Below are positions 47,110-58,617 of a stretch of DNA of 64,000 nucleotides, piece after piece. The translations under genes and the position numbers were made by a program. A model generated the notes under the pieces. That model was not told where the DNA came from and searched no databases. It saw nothing but the letters and a program-made list of their open reading frames with translations. Each line of letters begins with the position of its first letter. Position 1 is the stretch's first letter. Origin of the DNA: Cycas panzhihuaensis (taxonomy: Eukaryota; Cycadophyta); the NCBI GenBank assembly GCA_023213395.1, contig CM041465.1, positions 111,173,741 through 111,237,740 of the forward strand, read 5' to 3'.

Positions 47110-47723
47110 GACAATAATTTACCTAGTACCTTTCTTGAACCGTTCATTATCTTTTCTATAAGCTAAGAGAAGTCAAACACCATTTGAACTGCTCTAATGG
47201 TACTGGTTTTGTGAACATATCAGCACAATTCTATTTTATATCAACTTTCTCAAGTGCTACTCCACCTATTTCCATAACCTATCTAATAAAATGGTACTTA
47301 AGAGTAATATGCTTTGTTCTACTATGATAAGTTGGATTCTTGGATAAGTAAATGACACTTTGACTATCACAAAATACCTTTACCTTTTGTTGTTTCCTTC
47401 TAAGCTCAACTAATAGACCCTATAACTAGATTGCTTCTTTACAAGCATGTGCTATAGCAACATATTCAGCTTCTGTAGTTGATAATGCAATTATACTCTG
47501 TAATTTTAATATCCAACTAACTTGACCATTTACAAGAGTGAATATATAACCTGAAGTAGACCTTCTCTTATCTAAATCTCTTGTAAAGTCTGAATCAACA
47601 TATCGACAAACTTGATTATCTATACCTCCAAAGGTGATGTAATAGTCACTTATGTCTCTCAAATATCGAAGCACTCATTTCACTACTGCCCAATGTTCCT
47701 TTTCTACATTTTCTATAAACCTC
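47110..47723 (-). pseudogene. Copia F RNase H, interrupted by Tat-C
   Basis: Minus-strand 47,674-47,426 is open and reads M-L-R-Y-L-R-D, then Y-V-D-S-D-F (catalytic Asp), R-R-S-T-S-G-Y-I-F and A-L-S-T-T-E-A-E-Y-V-A-I (catalytic Glu). Further down, F-C-D-S-Q-S-V-I-Y-L (third Asp) and A-D-M-F-T-K follow. The domain is better preserved than in copias A, B or D. Its upstream part is cut off at 47,723 by the Tat-C LTR; the rest of pol should lie beyond the right end of Tat-C. Confidence 0.9.
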
Positions 47724-50441
47724 TGTTTCCTGGGTTCCGGGAATGGATACAGAATTATCAACTTAGGTAAGTGTAGGTATGCTTCTCACTTTATCATTGC
47801 TTTCTTTTGATGAGTGTTTGCTTGCATGTTTGTATGTTGTAACCTTGTAGATGATTTTGTCTTCATCTATACTTATTTAGCGTATGACGACTATAGCAGG
47901 GGCACACTCTCAGTAAGTGTGGCACCCCGGTGGCCATTCCACTTCCTGCATTCTACCCTACTCGCTCCAAGATCCACCTAGCTTGTGCCACCTCTACCCG
48001 TGTGATGACTCATCATTGTTTGGTTGACTTGCTACATCGTTCGAATCCTATTTTTGCTCTTCTGGACTTGTTTGTTGGCTTGTTTGCCCTCGAGTAGGTG
48101 TCTCATACTCCCATTAGCCTTTTTGTCATTGGCCCACAGCCCAGGTTGGCTGTCTGGGCCAGATTTTGCCTCCAGGTAAATACTACCGTGAACTTTATAG
48201 TACTGCCATAAATTCTGCGGTACCACAGATTTTGCGATGGGATGACTGTCCATGTTTGTTTTTTAAAAATGGTCATGGTAATTTTTCATTTATTGCAAAA
48301 CTACCACATGTCTTGTGACTTAACTCGCCGCCAGCTGTACCCTAATCACTTGCTTTAGGATTTGGGCTAGGTATTTAAGTCATCATTAACTCATTTTTAG
48401 TATCTTTTATTTATTTTTTGGATTGCTCTTCAAGGAAACTGGCCTGTGCTCTACTATTCTTTGCTGCTTTACTACTGCTACAGGACCTGCACCTCTCCTC
48501 CAGCACCTAGCTCTCCATTGGTACAACTAGGATGTCTTGCTAACTCTTCATACGTCTTGGAGAGGGCCCCTTCGGAGAGATCTCAGTGGATTCTTACTCA
48601 GGCAACCATCAAGCATTCTAAGTGTAGGTGTTTGCCTCCAACTCCATTAGCAAGGTTCCAAACCTACTATTCCACAATTTCAGGGCTAATTTCTCTGCCC
48701 CTTTTCAGTAGCCCTTGACTGAGGCAAGAGCCTCCCCTCCCCTTCTTAGGTATTTATTGATTTGAGCTACTTTCTTATTCAATTGATGCCCTATTTTGCT
48801 TGTCCTCTTGCTTGGTTTTTTGGAGGTTACTTTTTCCTTTATTTTGGACTATTTTACTCCTATCATTAGTGCCTCCTTGCCTGTATTTATTGCTCAAGGC
48901 AGCGGCAAAGAGGGGTTGCATAGGGTTTGGGAAAGAGCTGGGTGGATTCTGTACCACCTTCCACACTCCTCAAGTGGTTCTTAGCCCCCCAAACCTTCCC
49001 TCTTACCCCATGCTGTCCTTGGCACTCAAATAAGGGTTTGTTAGGCCTCCCTTAGCTGCTGAAATCAACACTATCACATGTTGCAGTGCTGGTTTGAGGG
49101 CTTGTGCTTTGATCTAGGTAACTCATGTAAGCCCTAGCTACTTGCCCTTTGTCCAACTCCTTTCCCGGCAACCCAGTGTGCTCTTCATAGCACCCCAGCT
49201 TGCTGTAGGTCCTCTTTGGCTCTTTTCAACTCTCTTTGCCACTATTTCCAACCATCTTTCTTAGCCTTACCCTCACTGCCTCATGGCTCTTGGGGGAGAT
49301 TGGGGTTGTTCTTTATAGGAGATAGGCCACTCCGAGGCTTACCGGTTACTTTCCATTTACTTTGGTCATCTTCCTTTACATATTATCATCATTGTATTGA
49401 TACTAACATACACGTATTTAAGTTTATATTCACTTTGCTTGTACATGTATTGTTAGGATCTTTCCATTGTATGCTAGCACCCTTTCTCTATAGAGGGGGA
49501 AATTTTCATTTACTTGCAGGTATTTGGAAAGCACAACGGATCTAGTCCTCTTTCTTCCTTTGCAGGTAAGTGCTCCTATTATGCTTTACTTTCATACTTC
49601 ATTTGTTACTAGCACTTTGTCCCTTTCTTTCCGTTGTTTGGAACTTTAGTACTTTTCCCAGGGAAAGTAAGGGAGCCCCTCGTTCCAATCTGCCACGGCT
49701 CTTCATGCCTGCCGTGCCTTGTGGAGTAGCTTTATGTGCCTCTTGGGAGCGCCACCATTATGACATGCTTCTGTTCTGGGTACACGCCCTTGCTCCACTC
49801 TATCACCTTTTCCTTTTGAGTTCTTTTATATAGTAGTAATTAGCTCATTGGAAATAAAAAGGAAATCAACTTTGCTTTGATTCATACTTTGTTCACTTTA
49901 TCGCTTACATTTTCTTTTGTCATAGGAAAAGGTCTTAGGAAACCTTCCCTCTCACCTTTTCCCTCCTTTTGCCGTGCAAACTTCCCTCTCTCTATTATTT
50001 GTTTACTAGGTTAGTTTGTCCATGCATACCATAACCTCCCTTTTGGGGTTATTCCCTTTATGTTCTTTTGGTTCTCTGCTTAGCCAGATAACCGAAGTGA
50101 CCCTATTTTTAGGCCATCTACTTGCCTACCCTTTCTTATTTCCCATCATCTTAGGGGAACTCCCAAAGGTTTCTCTCTTTCCCCTTTCGGCCATCCAAGG
50201 GTGGGAGGATCCTTCCCTTAGGTCAACCCAGGCTAACCCTATGCCTCTTCTTCTCTTATTCAAAGTAAGGGGACCACTTTCTGGTAGCTACATTCCATTT
50301 GTAGGTCCCGAACTCGTACTCTGGCATATGGGGTGCCCTATGTGATCTTTTCCCTACTTGCAGGTCTTTTTGTCGATCATACCATTGACCGCCCATACCA
50401 TTCCTACTTAGTTAGGTAGCTATCACAGCAGCGCATGTCCA
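47724..50441 (+). repeat. Tat-C 5' LTR
   Basis: Starts TGTTTCC and ends TCCA, about 2,718 bp. It aligns with 61,818-64,000. In a 120-nt sample (48,781-48,900 against 62,876-62,995) I count 9 differences, 8 of them transitions. A TATA-like TATTTAAG lies at 48,372-48,379. Splice-like sites lie at 47,765-47,772 and 49,518-49,571. The open frames inside this LTR (for example 48,446-48,718 and 49,216-49,545) are not genes. Confidence 0.9.
48372..48379 (+). promoter_or_regulatory. Candidate TATA box in the Tat-C LTR
   Basis: TATTTAAG in the context GGCTAGGTATTTAAGTCATC. It is retained at 62,467-62,474 in the 3' LTR. The position about 650 bp into the LTR would make the first 0.7 kb U3. This is a sequence-based suggestion only. 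Confidence 0.4.
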
Positions 50442-50460
50442 CGGCGACCATCTTGGGGCG
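50442..50460 (+). other. Tat-C primer-binding site
   Basis: CGGCGACCATCTTGGGGCG begins immediately after the LTR terminal CA. It corresponds to TGGCGATCATACTAGGGAC in Tat-A. It is not an initiator-Met site. Confidence 0.6.
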
Positions 50461-50636
50461 CGGTAAGGGAGCTAGTTTCTGCTCTCTTCCATTGGTTTTG
50501 CTACCTTTTTGTGGTCCTTTTCCTACTTCGATCTCTTCGCTGGGCATCCCCTAATGCGTGTGCCTTTATCGCCCTTTCCTTTTCCTAACATTGTTGGCCG
50601 ACCTTGCATGTGACACTTTTCTCGTTGCTTGTGCAG

Positions 50637-52935
50637 TCTACCTCCATTGTTAGAAGACCCCGAGTATCGCCCTCTTCCTTTGTCAGATTTTGATTTGACT
50701 ATGGAGGGATACTCTTCTGATTGGGCCTACCACACCTCAAATTTGGAAACCCATGATTTCCCTTCCTCTATCCTGGGGTCCACCCAAGAGGGTGATGACC
50801 CTCTTTACTACCTGAGTGACCAACATCACCTGCTTAACATCCATCCCTCTACCCATGTGATAGAAGGATCCATTCCTCTTGAGACTTACCACTCAATTGA
50901 TGACTCTTATAAGGAGCATCCTAAGGGATCTACTTTGTTCGAGGTCCCAACTACCTCTTACGAGTATGTAGGAACCCCTCCTATCGATGTAGTTGAAGCT
51001 CTCAATGAGTGTCACTGCACGGCACGTTTCCAACCACATCCTGGATGGTTTAATGATGCTCTTCATGGAGGAGCCTCTTCTTCTTCTGCTCCTCCCCCAC
51101 ATGTTTCATCCTTATCTACTCTTCCTATGACAACCAATCCCTTCGTGACTACGTATGCATCCTGTTCCTTCCCTATTCCAGTTGTGGGGGCACATGTGGC
51201 ACCTTCTGTTCCTCATCAAGGTCCTAGTGTTTTGAGATCTTCCTGTGGTATGTCTTTCCCCCAGTTGAAGGTTAGCATATCCGTCCCTAGCCAAGCTAAT
51301 GTGCCATCCCCTAATGTGATACATACCTTTCCTAGTAGGCCTATCGATCCTACTAACCTTTCAGCTATCAGTCATATGGGACCCACTCCCACACACCCTC
51401 AAAACCAATACGTTGGTGCTTCCTTTTATGTTCCCCCAGGGTATACTTCTCAACCTTAGGGGCAGGGTAGAGGAAGTCATCTCCTAGCTTATGGAGTAGA
51501 TCCATTACACCCATATGGGGTCACCCCACCTACGGGTGGCCCATATGGGCAAAACCCAGTTTCACATCCATCTTTTCCATCATCTAACATAATTCCTTTT
51601 GCCGTGCCTTCGCAAGGGAACTCGACCCCTTTTCAAGGCACTTATCCTCAAGTCCCTTCCCAACAGGGAGAATTTCTTCAAGGAGAGATGGATGTGCCAC
51701 CTCCATCCGCTCCTTGCTCGTTACCTACTCTGTCATTTGTTGACCCTATAGGCTAGGCAAGGGCATACCCCTTCATGTACTATAGGTCAACACCCTTGTT
51801 CGTTGAGGTGTTAAGAACCAATTTGCTGCCTCATCCTCCTGAAGTTCCTAGATTTGACAGAACTTCATCGCAAGACCCAATGGAGTATGTGTGTAGCTTT
51901 TCTATGGCATGCATCGATTACTGAGCTTATGACCACATTCTAATAAAATTATTCCCGCGATCCTTGCAGGGTGATGCCCTTAAGTGGTTTTACTGTCTCC
52001 CTGCCCACTCTATTTATTCATTCCAGCAATTGGTGGACGAGTTCATCAACTACTTTGATGTAGCCCGTCCATTCGAGAGTGGAATAAAATCCCTTTTGTC
52101 ACTTAAACAAGGTCATAATAAAATGAATCGTGACTTTGTGTGGTGATTTCATGACTTGCTTCACTCCACTAAGGCAACATTGCCCGAGGAGTTGAAGTGA
52201 GATCTCTTCGTCAATGCACTTCATCCTGAAGTGCATATGGAAGTCATTAAAATATGGGCGACCACATGCAACTCCATGATCGCCAAGTGTTTGGTGTTGG
52301 AGGCTATTGAGATCTAAGCCAGTTTCAAGAAACCTCTTAAGCCCTCACAGCGACATGAGGCACCACCTTCAACCAAAGATACCAAACCTTCACAACCTAC
52401 CCGGTCTTCTTCTCATCTGACTAAGAGGACCTTAGACCCTCTCACATCAGCTATACGTTCATTTGAGTGTATGATGAAGGAGCTCAAGCTTCAAGCTCCT
52501 TCATCCCCTACATCCAATAAACAATTCCAACAAACAACTCAAACTCCCCTCCCCAGGAATGGAAACGTCCAGTCCTCTCAAGCGAGAAGGTCAGATCCTC
52601 CGCTTGAGAAGAAGTGGTACTCCATTCATGGGGAATGCTTTCATGATGACTCACGTTATAGGGCCCAGCATCCTAGGGATGTCCCTCGACATGACTCTTC
52701 CCCCAAATAGGCCTCAAGGCCTAATTTGGATCAACCAGTTCATAAGGATCCATTCCCTAAACATGGGGAATGCGAGCGCAACACCCAAACTAAGAATAAC
52801 CAGAACCGAGGAATATCGCCTAATTCCCGTCTTTCCCATGACAATGGGAAAGGTACCCAGGACTCATTCTCTTCCTCTCGTTCCCCTAGCTGTCGTACCC
52901 CATCACCTTCATAGCCCTAGAATAAGGGGAAGAAG
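50637..52935 (+). pseudogene. Tat-C gag
   Basis: A single frame runs from upstream of the first ATG (50,701) to the protease, broken by stops at 51,457, 51,754, 51,922, 52,144, 52,198, 52,315, 52,708, 52,912 and 52,918. The N-terminal 270 codons are acidic, then Pro/Ser/Thr-rich. The capsid (retrotrans_gag) core lies at about 51,850-52,200: L-Q-G-D-A-L-K-W-F-Y-C-L-P, then S-F-Q-Q-L-V-D-E-F-I-N-Y-F. A decayed Cys/His knuckle (S-I-H-G-E-C-F-H-D-D-S) lies at about 52,620. Gag forms the cytoplasmic particle in which reverse transcription occurs. No functional protein can be made from this copy. Confidence 0.85.
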
Positions 52936-53680
52936 GTGATCCAGTTACTGGAGGCAACTCCTTATTATGTCCTTACGAGGTCTCAGGCCGCCAAGGGAGC
53001 AGCAGGTGCTTCTTCGTCTGCTCCTTTCAACCCTCCTCCAGAAATACCTCTCTTCCCCAAGGCCATTCCTGTGTGCCTAGGTCATTACGATTTTCGAAGG
53101 GCACTTACCCAGCCTATCGCAAAGGGTAAGCCCTTCTCCATCGTGGATGAGCTTCATCGCTTAGTAGGAATGTCCTTGATGGATGTTTTGAGGAGTTGTC
53201 CCAAGCAGCAGGCCCTCCTCCTTGAAGCTTTAGGATCGAATGATGCGCCTGTCCATGCTTTGGGCATTACCCAAAGTCATGGACCCGTTATTCCGTTTAA
53301 TCCTAAAGACCTTCCTCCCGCTACTGAAAGGGAACGTCAGTAGAACTTCCCATTTACTATCACTATCGATATACCTGATTGTACCCTTCGAAGGACTATT
53401 ATTGACAATGGTTCTTCTGTGAATGCCATGCCCTTGTGTGTCATGCAAGAGCTTGGTATTTCCACCTTGGAACCAGTGCTGTGGCGATGCCAAGGTTACG
53501 ACGGTAGTGAGAAGACCCCTTTGGGGTCTGTCGCAATTCCGCTCACCCTTGAGGGCAAGACTGTTCTTGCTAATGTTATAGTCCTCGATGTTGACGTCAA
53601 CTACAACCTCCTTTTAGGTCGTCCATCGCTCGACCAAATAGGAGCCATGTGCTCAACTCTTTTGGGGACATCTTAAATTC
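52936..53680 (+). pseudogene. Tat-C aspartic protease
   Basis: It lies in the same frame as gag, with a stop at 53,341. The active-site region reads T-I-I-D-N-G-S-S-V-N-A-M-P at about 53,395-53,435, followed by the flap-side segment and V-N-Y-N-L-L-L-G-R-P-S-L-D at about 53,600, the typical end of gypsy-type protease. The canonical D-S/T-G appears as D-N-G. The frame shifts by one near 53,655-53,670. The protease would cut the Gag-Pol polyprotein. Confidence 0.8.
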
Positions 53681-54570
53681 GTCCATGATAGGCAGATGAG
53701 AGTGATTCCCCGTGAATGCCCACTCACCAAACAAACTCGCTCTACTAATTCGATAAACCAAGGTCTTTTTATACACGCCTCGGCTTATTCTATTGGCATA
53801 CCTAATCTATCTGAAAAGGATCCCACATCTTCTTCGCCTAGTCTGATGTAGTTTACCCCTATTGGCGTTGGGAGTTACGGGTACCTTGCTTCGTTTAGTG
53901 ATGATGAGTCACACGACGAGGACGAGGATTATCTTCACCTCATCTCTTTCCTCTGCACCAGTAGGTCATACCCATCTCATTCTAGATCCCTGACTAGAAC
54001 CTCTTTCATTAGTGAGGCTAGCCACTCCTGCATGTTGCATGTCATCGCTCATGTTGACCTGCCCATCGTCAGTTCTTCTCCCTCATCACCCCCCGTAGGT
54101 GATGGCTTTGAAGAACTTCCTTTCGCTCCTTCCGAGGAGCCTCTTTTTTACTCTCCTTTAGAGTCTCGCGAGGAAGTTGAGCAACTCGATGACCATCATG
54201 GTCCTCTTGCTTCCACTCCCTCTAGTACTTCCTCTACTCAAAGTAAGGTCATCCATGGGGTGGATTACTTTAAGGATGATAAAGCCCTACTTGAGCACCT
54301 AGCAGGCTTTGCACCTAACTTACATCCTGGACACCACAGGCTTGGTCACTATAAGATCCTCATGATTGGATCCACACTTGTCGATCCAATCCCATCCCCT
54401 ATTCCACCTCCTCCTGTTGACCTTGTCCCTCTCCACTTTGAGGCAGGCAATGCCATGTGTATGGGGGCAACTCAATACGTAGTCTTGGCCCCCGGCAAGG
54501 TTATTAAGGCCAGGTTAGAATGTTCTCTTGATGAGATAAGGGAGTACTCTTTCTGTTCCAAGAGTTTTAA
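53670..54570 (+). pseudogene. Tat-C protease-RT linker (second frame)
   Basis: After the frameshift the second frame stays open except for one TAG (53,849) to about 54,570. It reads an acidic, Ser/Pro-rich linker with a D-D-E-S-H-D-E-D-E-D-Y cluster near 53,900. A second shift at 54,520-54,570 returns to the main frame just before D-I-F-T-W-D-Y-A-D-M, the conserved entry into RT. Linkers of this kind have no assigned function. Confidence 0.7.
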
Positions 54571-55400
54571 GACATTTTCACGTGGGATTATGCTGACATG
54601 AAGGGAATTGACCCCTCCATTGTCACTCATAACCTCACCACCATTCCTGGCGCCCGCCCTATGCACCAGAAGCAGCATCCTCTTCACCTAAAGCTCTCAG
54701 CCACCGTCAAGATGGAGGTTGAGAAGCTTCTGGACACTGGGCTTATTACTTCTATTGATTATTCTAAATGGGTCTCTAATATTGTCCCCATTGCTAAAAA
54801 GAATGGGGCAATTCGTATATCTGTCGATTTTTGCGACATCAACAATGCTTGTCCTAAGGACAACTTCCTACTCTCCTTTATCAATCAAATTATTAATTGC
54901 ATGGTTGGATTTGAAGTTATGTCTCTAATTGATGACTTCTCCAGCTATAACCAAATTTAGATTTCTCTTGAAGACCGCCACAAGACAGCCTTCACTACAC
55001 CTTGGGGTACCTTTGCCTACAAGGCAATGCCCTTTGGCCTTAAGAATGCAGGTGCTACTTACCAAAGAGCCATGCATTTCATTTTCCATGACCTCATTGA
55101 TAACACATTAGAGGTCTTTATGGATGATATGATGGGTCTCTCCTGTGTCAGGGCCCATCATCCATTTGACTTGCGTGCCATCTTCTCACGATGTAATAAG
55201 TATCATGTCAGTCTAAATCTGCTCAAGTGTATATTTACCATTACCTTGGGTAAGCTCCTTGGGTTCCTTGTGTCCAAACAAGGAATTCAAATTGCTCCTG
55301 ACAAGGTCAGAGCAATCCTTGACATGTCACCGCCTAGAACCTGATGACAGATTAAGTCGTTTCTAGGAAGGCTCAGTTTTCTCAGGCAGTTCTTAGCAGA
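54571..55400 (+). pseudogene. Tat-C reverse transcriptase
   Basis: One frame, with stops at 54,958, 55,342 and 55,345. Motifs in order: I-P-G-A-R-P-M-H-Q-K, then W-V-S-N-I-V-P-I-A-K-K-N-G and I-S-V-D-F-C-D-I-N-N-A. Next come M-S-L-I-D-D-F-S-S-Y-N-Q-I (first Asp), M-P-F-G-L-K-N-A-G-A-T-Y-Q and the active site V-F-M-D-D-M (about 55,120), both Asp retained. G-F-L-V-S-K-Q-G-I connects to RNase H. The enzyme copies element RNA into cDNA. Only premature stops, not motif loss, inactivate it. Confidence 0.9.
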
Positions 55401-56010
55401 CTTCATTGTGAGCGCTAAACCCGTCACGAACATATTGAAGAAGGGAGATCCTTTTGCCTGGTCTGACAAGACCCAAAAGGCCTTCGAAGGACTCAAGGAA
55501 GCCCTTGCTTTCGCTCCTACACTGGTGCCTCCTCGATTCGATAGGCCCTTCATCTTGTATACCTTAGCGACTAACGAATCCTTGGGTGCCATGTTAGCTT
55601 AGGAGGATGACTCAGGAACTGAGAGAGTTATATATTTCATTAGCCACACTCTCATGGTTAGTGAGCTTAACTATTCTCCTACTGAGAAGGAGTACCTCTT
55701 CTTGATCCATGCGACCAAGAGGTTCAGACACTACTTACTTGGCAACACCACCAAGGTGATCATTCAATCCAATCCCTTGCGATACTTGCTCACTCATTCA
55801 GATTTAATGGGTAGGGCTAGTCGGTGGGCCGTTCTGCTTCAAGAATTTGACCTTCATATCGTCAACCAAAAATCAAAGAAGGGAATGGTAATGGCCGAGC
55901 AACTTGCAGATGCCTCTATCCCTAACACCTTTGGTGCCCCCATCGATGATTCTCTCCCTGATGAGTCTATCCTGATGATTCAGGGCATCTCTCCCCATCT
56001 ACTCATCGAC
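55401..56010 (+). pseudogene. Tat-C gypsy-type RNase H
   Basis: It continues the RT frame: W-S-D-K-T-Q-K-A-F-E-G-L-K, F-I-L-Y-T-L-A-T-N-E-S-L-G-A-M-L, a stop at 55,600, and then Y-S-P-T-E-K-E-Y-L and R-H-Y-L-L-G-N-T. The segment normally carrying the first catalytic Asp reads Y-T-L-A-T-N-E, so that residue appears to be lost. Degeneration of this RNase H in elements that also carry an aRNH would agree with functional takeover, but this one decayed copy cannot show it. Confidence 0.85.
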
Positions 56011-56019
56011 AATGAGTAG

Positions 56020-57261
56020 TATAGCGATATAGTACGGTATCTCACGCAGTGGCAATACCACCCCAATGCTAGTAGTAAAGTTAGATCTCGCATCCAGACT
56101 TCTACCAGGCAATACTTCCTCATGGATGAGGTATTATACAAGGGGTCCTTCGATGAGATCCTCCTCTGCTGCATCATTGTTGATGAAGCTAACCAAGTAC
56201 TCTGCGAATGCCACCATGGTATTTGTGGAGGTCACTTTGGGGGCCAGTTTATGGCTTAGAGGATCCTTCGCATGGGTTATTTCTGGCTGTCCCTTTTCAA
56301 GGATGCTCATGCCTTTACTCTGACATGTCGGTGATGTCAGGAACATGCCAACATCTCCCATGTGCCTTCCAAGGCCCTACATCCTATTATTTCACCATGG
56401 CCTTTCACTCAGTGGGGACTAGACCTCATCGGGGCTATCTCCCCACCTTCATTGTCGCAACATAAGTTTATCTTGACTACCATGGAGTATTTCACTAAAT
56501 GGGCAGAGGCCATCCCCTTGATCACTACTCTTGGTAAAATAATAGCCACATTCATTTACCAACACATCATTTGCCGTTTTGGGATTTCGGACGTCCTAAT
56601 CACTGACAATGGAACCCCTTTCTGTAATAAGGAAATGGATGAGCTTTGTGAGAAGTTTAAAATTTCTCACAAAACTTCTTCTCCTTACTACCGTTAGGTG
56701 AATGGCAAAGTAGAGTCTTTCAATAAGACTCTCGTCAACATTCTCAAGAAAACCATTGCTCAGTCCTAAAAGGATTGGCACCTGCAGCTGCCCTCCGCTT
56801 TGTGGGCTTACCGCACCTCTATCTATCCCACCACGGGAATGAGTCCATTCTCCCTAGTCTACGGTACTGAGGCCGTATTCCCACTAGAGGTGGAAATTCC
56901 TTCCTTGCGAGTCTCCCTTCGAGGTCTCATCGACGAGGAGTCGATCCGTCAGGCTCACCTTCTAGACCTTGAGGCTTTGAATGAGAGATGCTTAGCCACT
57001 TATCAGGCTAACCTGGCATCCAAAGCTCACTCACAAAGGACCTATAATAAACATCTCCATTCTCGTCCTTAATTCCCTGGGGACCACATCCTCAAGCTTG
57101 AGTATCTCCATGACCGTTTGACCAAGTTCAAACCCTGATGGGTTGGTCCTTTTGTCATTATCGAATCCCTCGGTAATGGTGCCTATAGGATAGCCACCCT
57201 AGAAGGGCTTGAATTTGAGATAGCTATTAATGGGAGGTTTCTTAAGAAGTTTCACGCATGA
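56020..57261 (+). pseudogene. Tat-C integrase
   Basis: Same frame, with stops at 56,017, 56,257, 56,332, 56,695, 56,767, 57,070 and 57,136. The zinc-binding part reads C-H-H-G-I-C-G-G-H-F (about 56,208) and C-R-x-C-Q-E-H-A (about 56,330). The catalytic core has G-L-D-L-I-G (Asp, about 56,418), L-I-T-D-N-G-T-P-F (Asp, about 56,600) and N-G-K-V-E-S-F-N-K-T (Glu, about 56,705), all three retained. The C-terminal part (F-P-G-D-H-I-L, then G-P-F-V-I-I and G-A-Y-R-I) ends at TGA 57,259-57,261. No chromodomain follows, as expected for Tat. Confidence 0.9.
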
Positions 57262-57910
57262 TCTTTCAGCTATCTCTTCGCCCTGCTCCAAAATGAGCCT
57301 AAACTACCATCTTAGGTTGTCCCCATTCTTCCTAACCACGGGTAGAATGGCAATTTAAGGTGGCTTCTTCTTCTTCTTTCTAGTTCCTTCCACGGAACCT
57401 GTGTTCCCGTATCCTCTAAGGAACTGTTGTTTTCCTACTTGGGCATTCCCCAATTGGGACGACACTTTGAAGTATCATCACTTCTCTCTCCTTCTGTTGT
57501 TTCCTTCGCATATTCTGCTATGCTCCTCCGTGGATGTGTATGTCGCTCTATCCTCTAACCTCACACCTCTCTATCATCTCCACTCACGACAGGTGTGTGC
57601 GCTCCTGTTAGACATATAGCTATAAATGGAAGGAAATGCATGCATCATACAATAAAATATTCATAACTTAACATTTACAACATACAAAATAAACATACAT
57701 GCTATCTATCCATACATGATATATATACCATTTCATGTCAAAATGGGGTTCCAATTACCCCATATATGTATATACATCCAAAAATCATTTGTTACATCAT
57801 GCATATAGGAAGTTGGTATCCTTACAAGGGGGGTACAATCATATGAGCCTATATATGACCCCTTGGAGGCCCGTGCTTTCCCGTCAAAATCAATATACAC
57901 ATCCCCTACT
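57262..57910. other. Spacer between integrase and the antisense gene
   Basis: No coding domain. A short AT-rich island (about 57,610-57,735) stands out against GC-richer surroundings and contains AATAAA on the plus strand (57,651-57,656). It lies where the sense pol transcript and the antisense gene would converge, so it may hold 3' processing signals for one or both (inference). Confidence 0.45.
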
Positions 57911-58506
57911 CTACTGCTGCCCCGCTCCTAGGGTACCATCTCCTGGTCTGTGTGATCCCTCTCCTCGGGACCACATCCCTCCTAGGCTCCTCTTGGGCCT
58001 CTGCGAGTTACCTGCCTCGCTCCCCTCATCCCGTAGTCGTCTCGGGGTCATCACCGTTGTGTGGGTATATGTCCTACTCTGGCTTGACCTCGATGCCATT
58101 TGGGCCACCAGCTAAATGTATCGGGCCTGGATACAATCCCTCTCTCCTTAGAGTCCCTCCTCTATCACCCTGAGGTGCTCCTCGAGTACTGCTATCCAGA
58201 CTCTGCTCTCGGCATCTCTGCCTACTCATCCCTGTGCCTCTAGGGCCTGGACTCGTCTGCGTAGCTCGTCCCTCTCGCGCCTCGCCTCATCCAGCTCCTA
58301 CTGTAGCTGTCCCCAGAATGTCATGTGCTCATGGGACTCTGTGGCCCAGATGTCTTTCGCCCTCACCAATGGGGCGAATGCCTCCATGTGGGCGCCTACC
58401 AATCTAGGCGCATCCTCTACCTAGATGGGCGATTGCCCCTCTACATACACCTAAGGGAAGATCTCCCTCACCATGGCCTCTACTAGTCTTCATACCTCTA
58501 CTACAC

Positions 58507-58617
58507 CTACCAATCTAACATGCCATATGTAAGTATGTATCCCACCACATATTATGGTCAAATCAAAATAAATATCTATCTAGATGCCAAATGACTCAGG
58601 AAATGGTTTGGTCTTAC
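58507..58617 (-). other. Intron 2 of the antisense gene (predicted)
   Basis: Donor CAG/GTAAGA (58,620-58,612) and acceptor TTGGTAG/GTG (ending 58,507). Both sides are phase 1. The 111-bp interior is AT-rich compared with the exons, typical of plant introns. Confidence 0.65.

Noticed and set aside
48446-50345. Several open frames with hydrophobic translations
   Set aside because: All are inside the Tat-C 5' LTR and are repeated in the 3' LTR (62,541-63,877). LTRs are non-coding.
51112-51324. Minus-strand open frames opposite gag and pol (also 53,230-53,493, 55,287-55,592, 56,134-56,361)
   Set aside because: They mirror conserved gag-pol codons in the sense frame and have no motif of their own. 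Only the 57.9-60.4 kb antisense region has independent domain and splice evidence.
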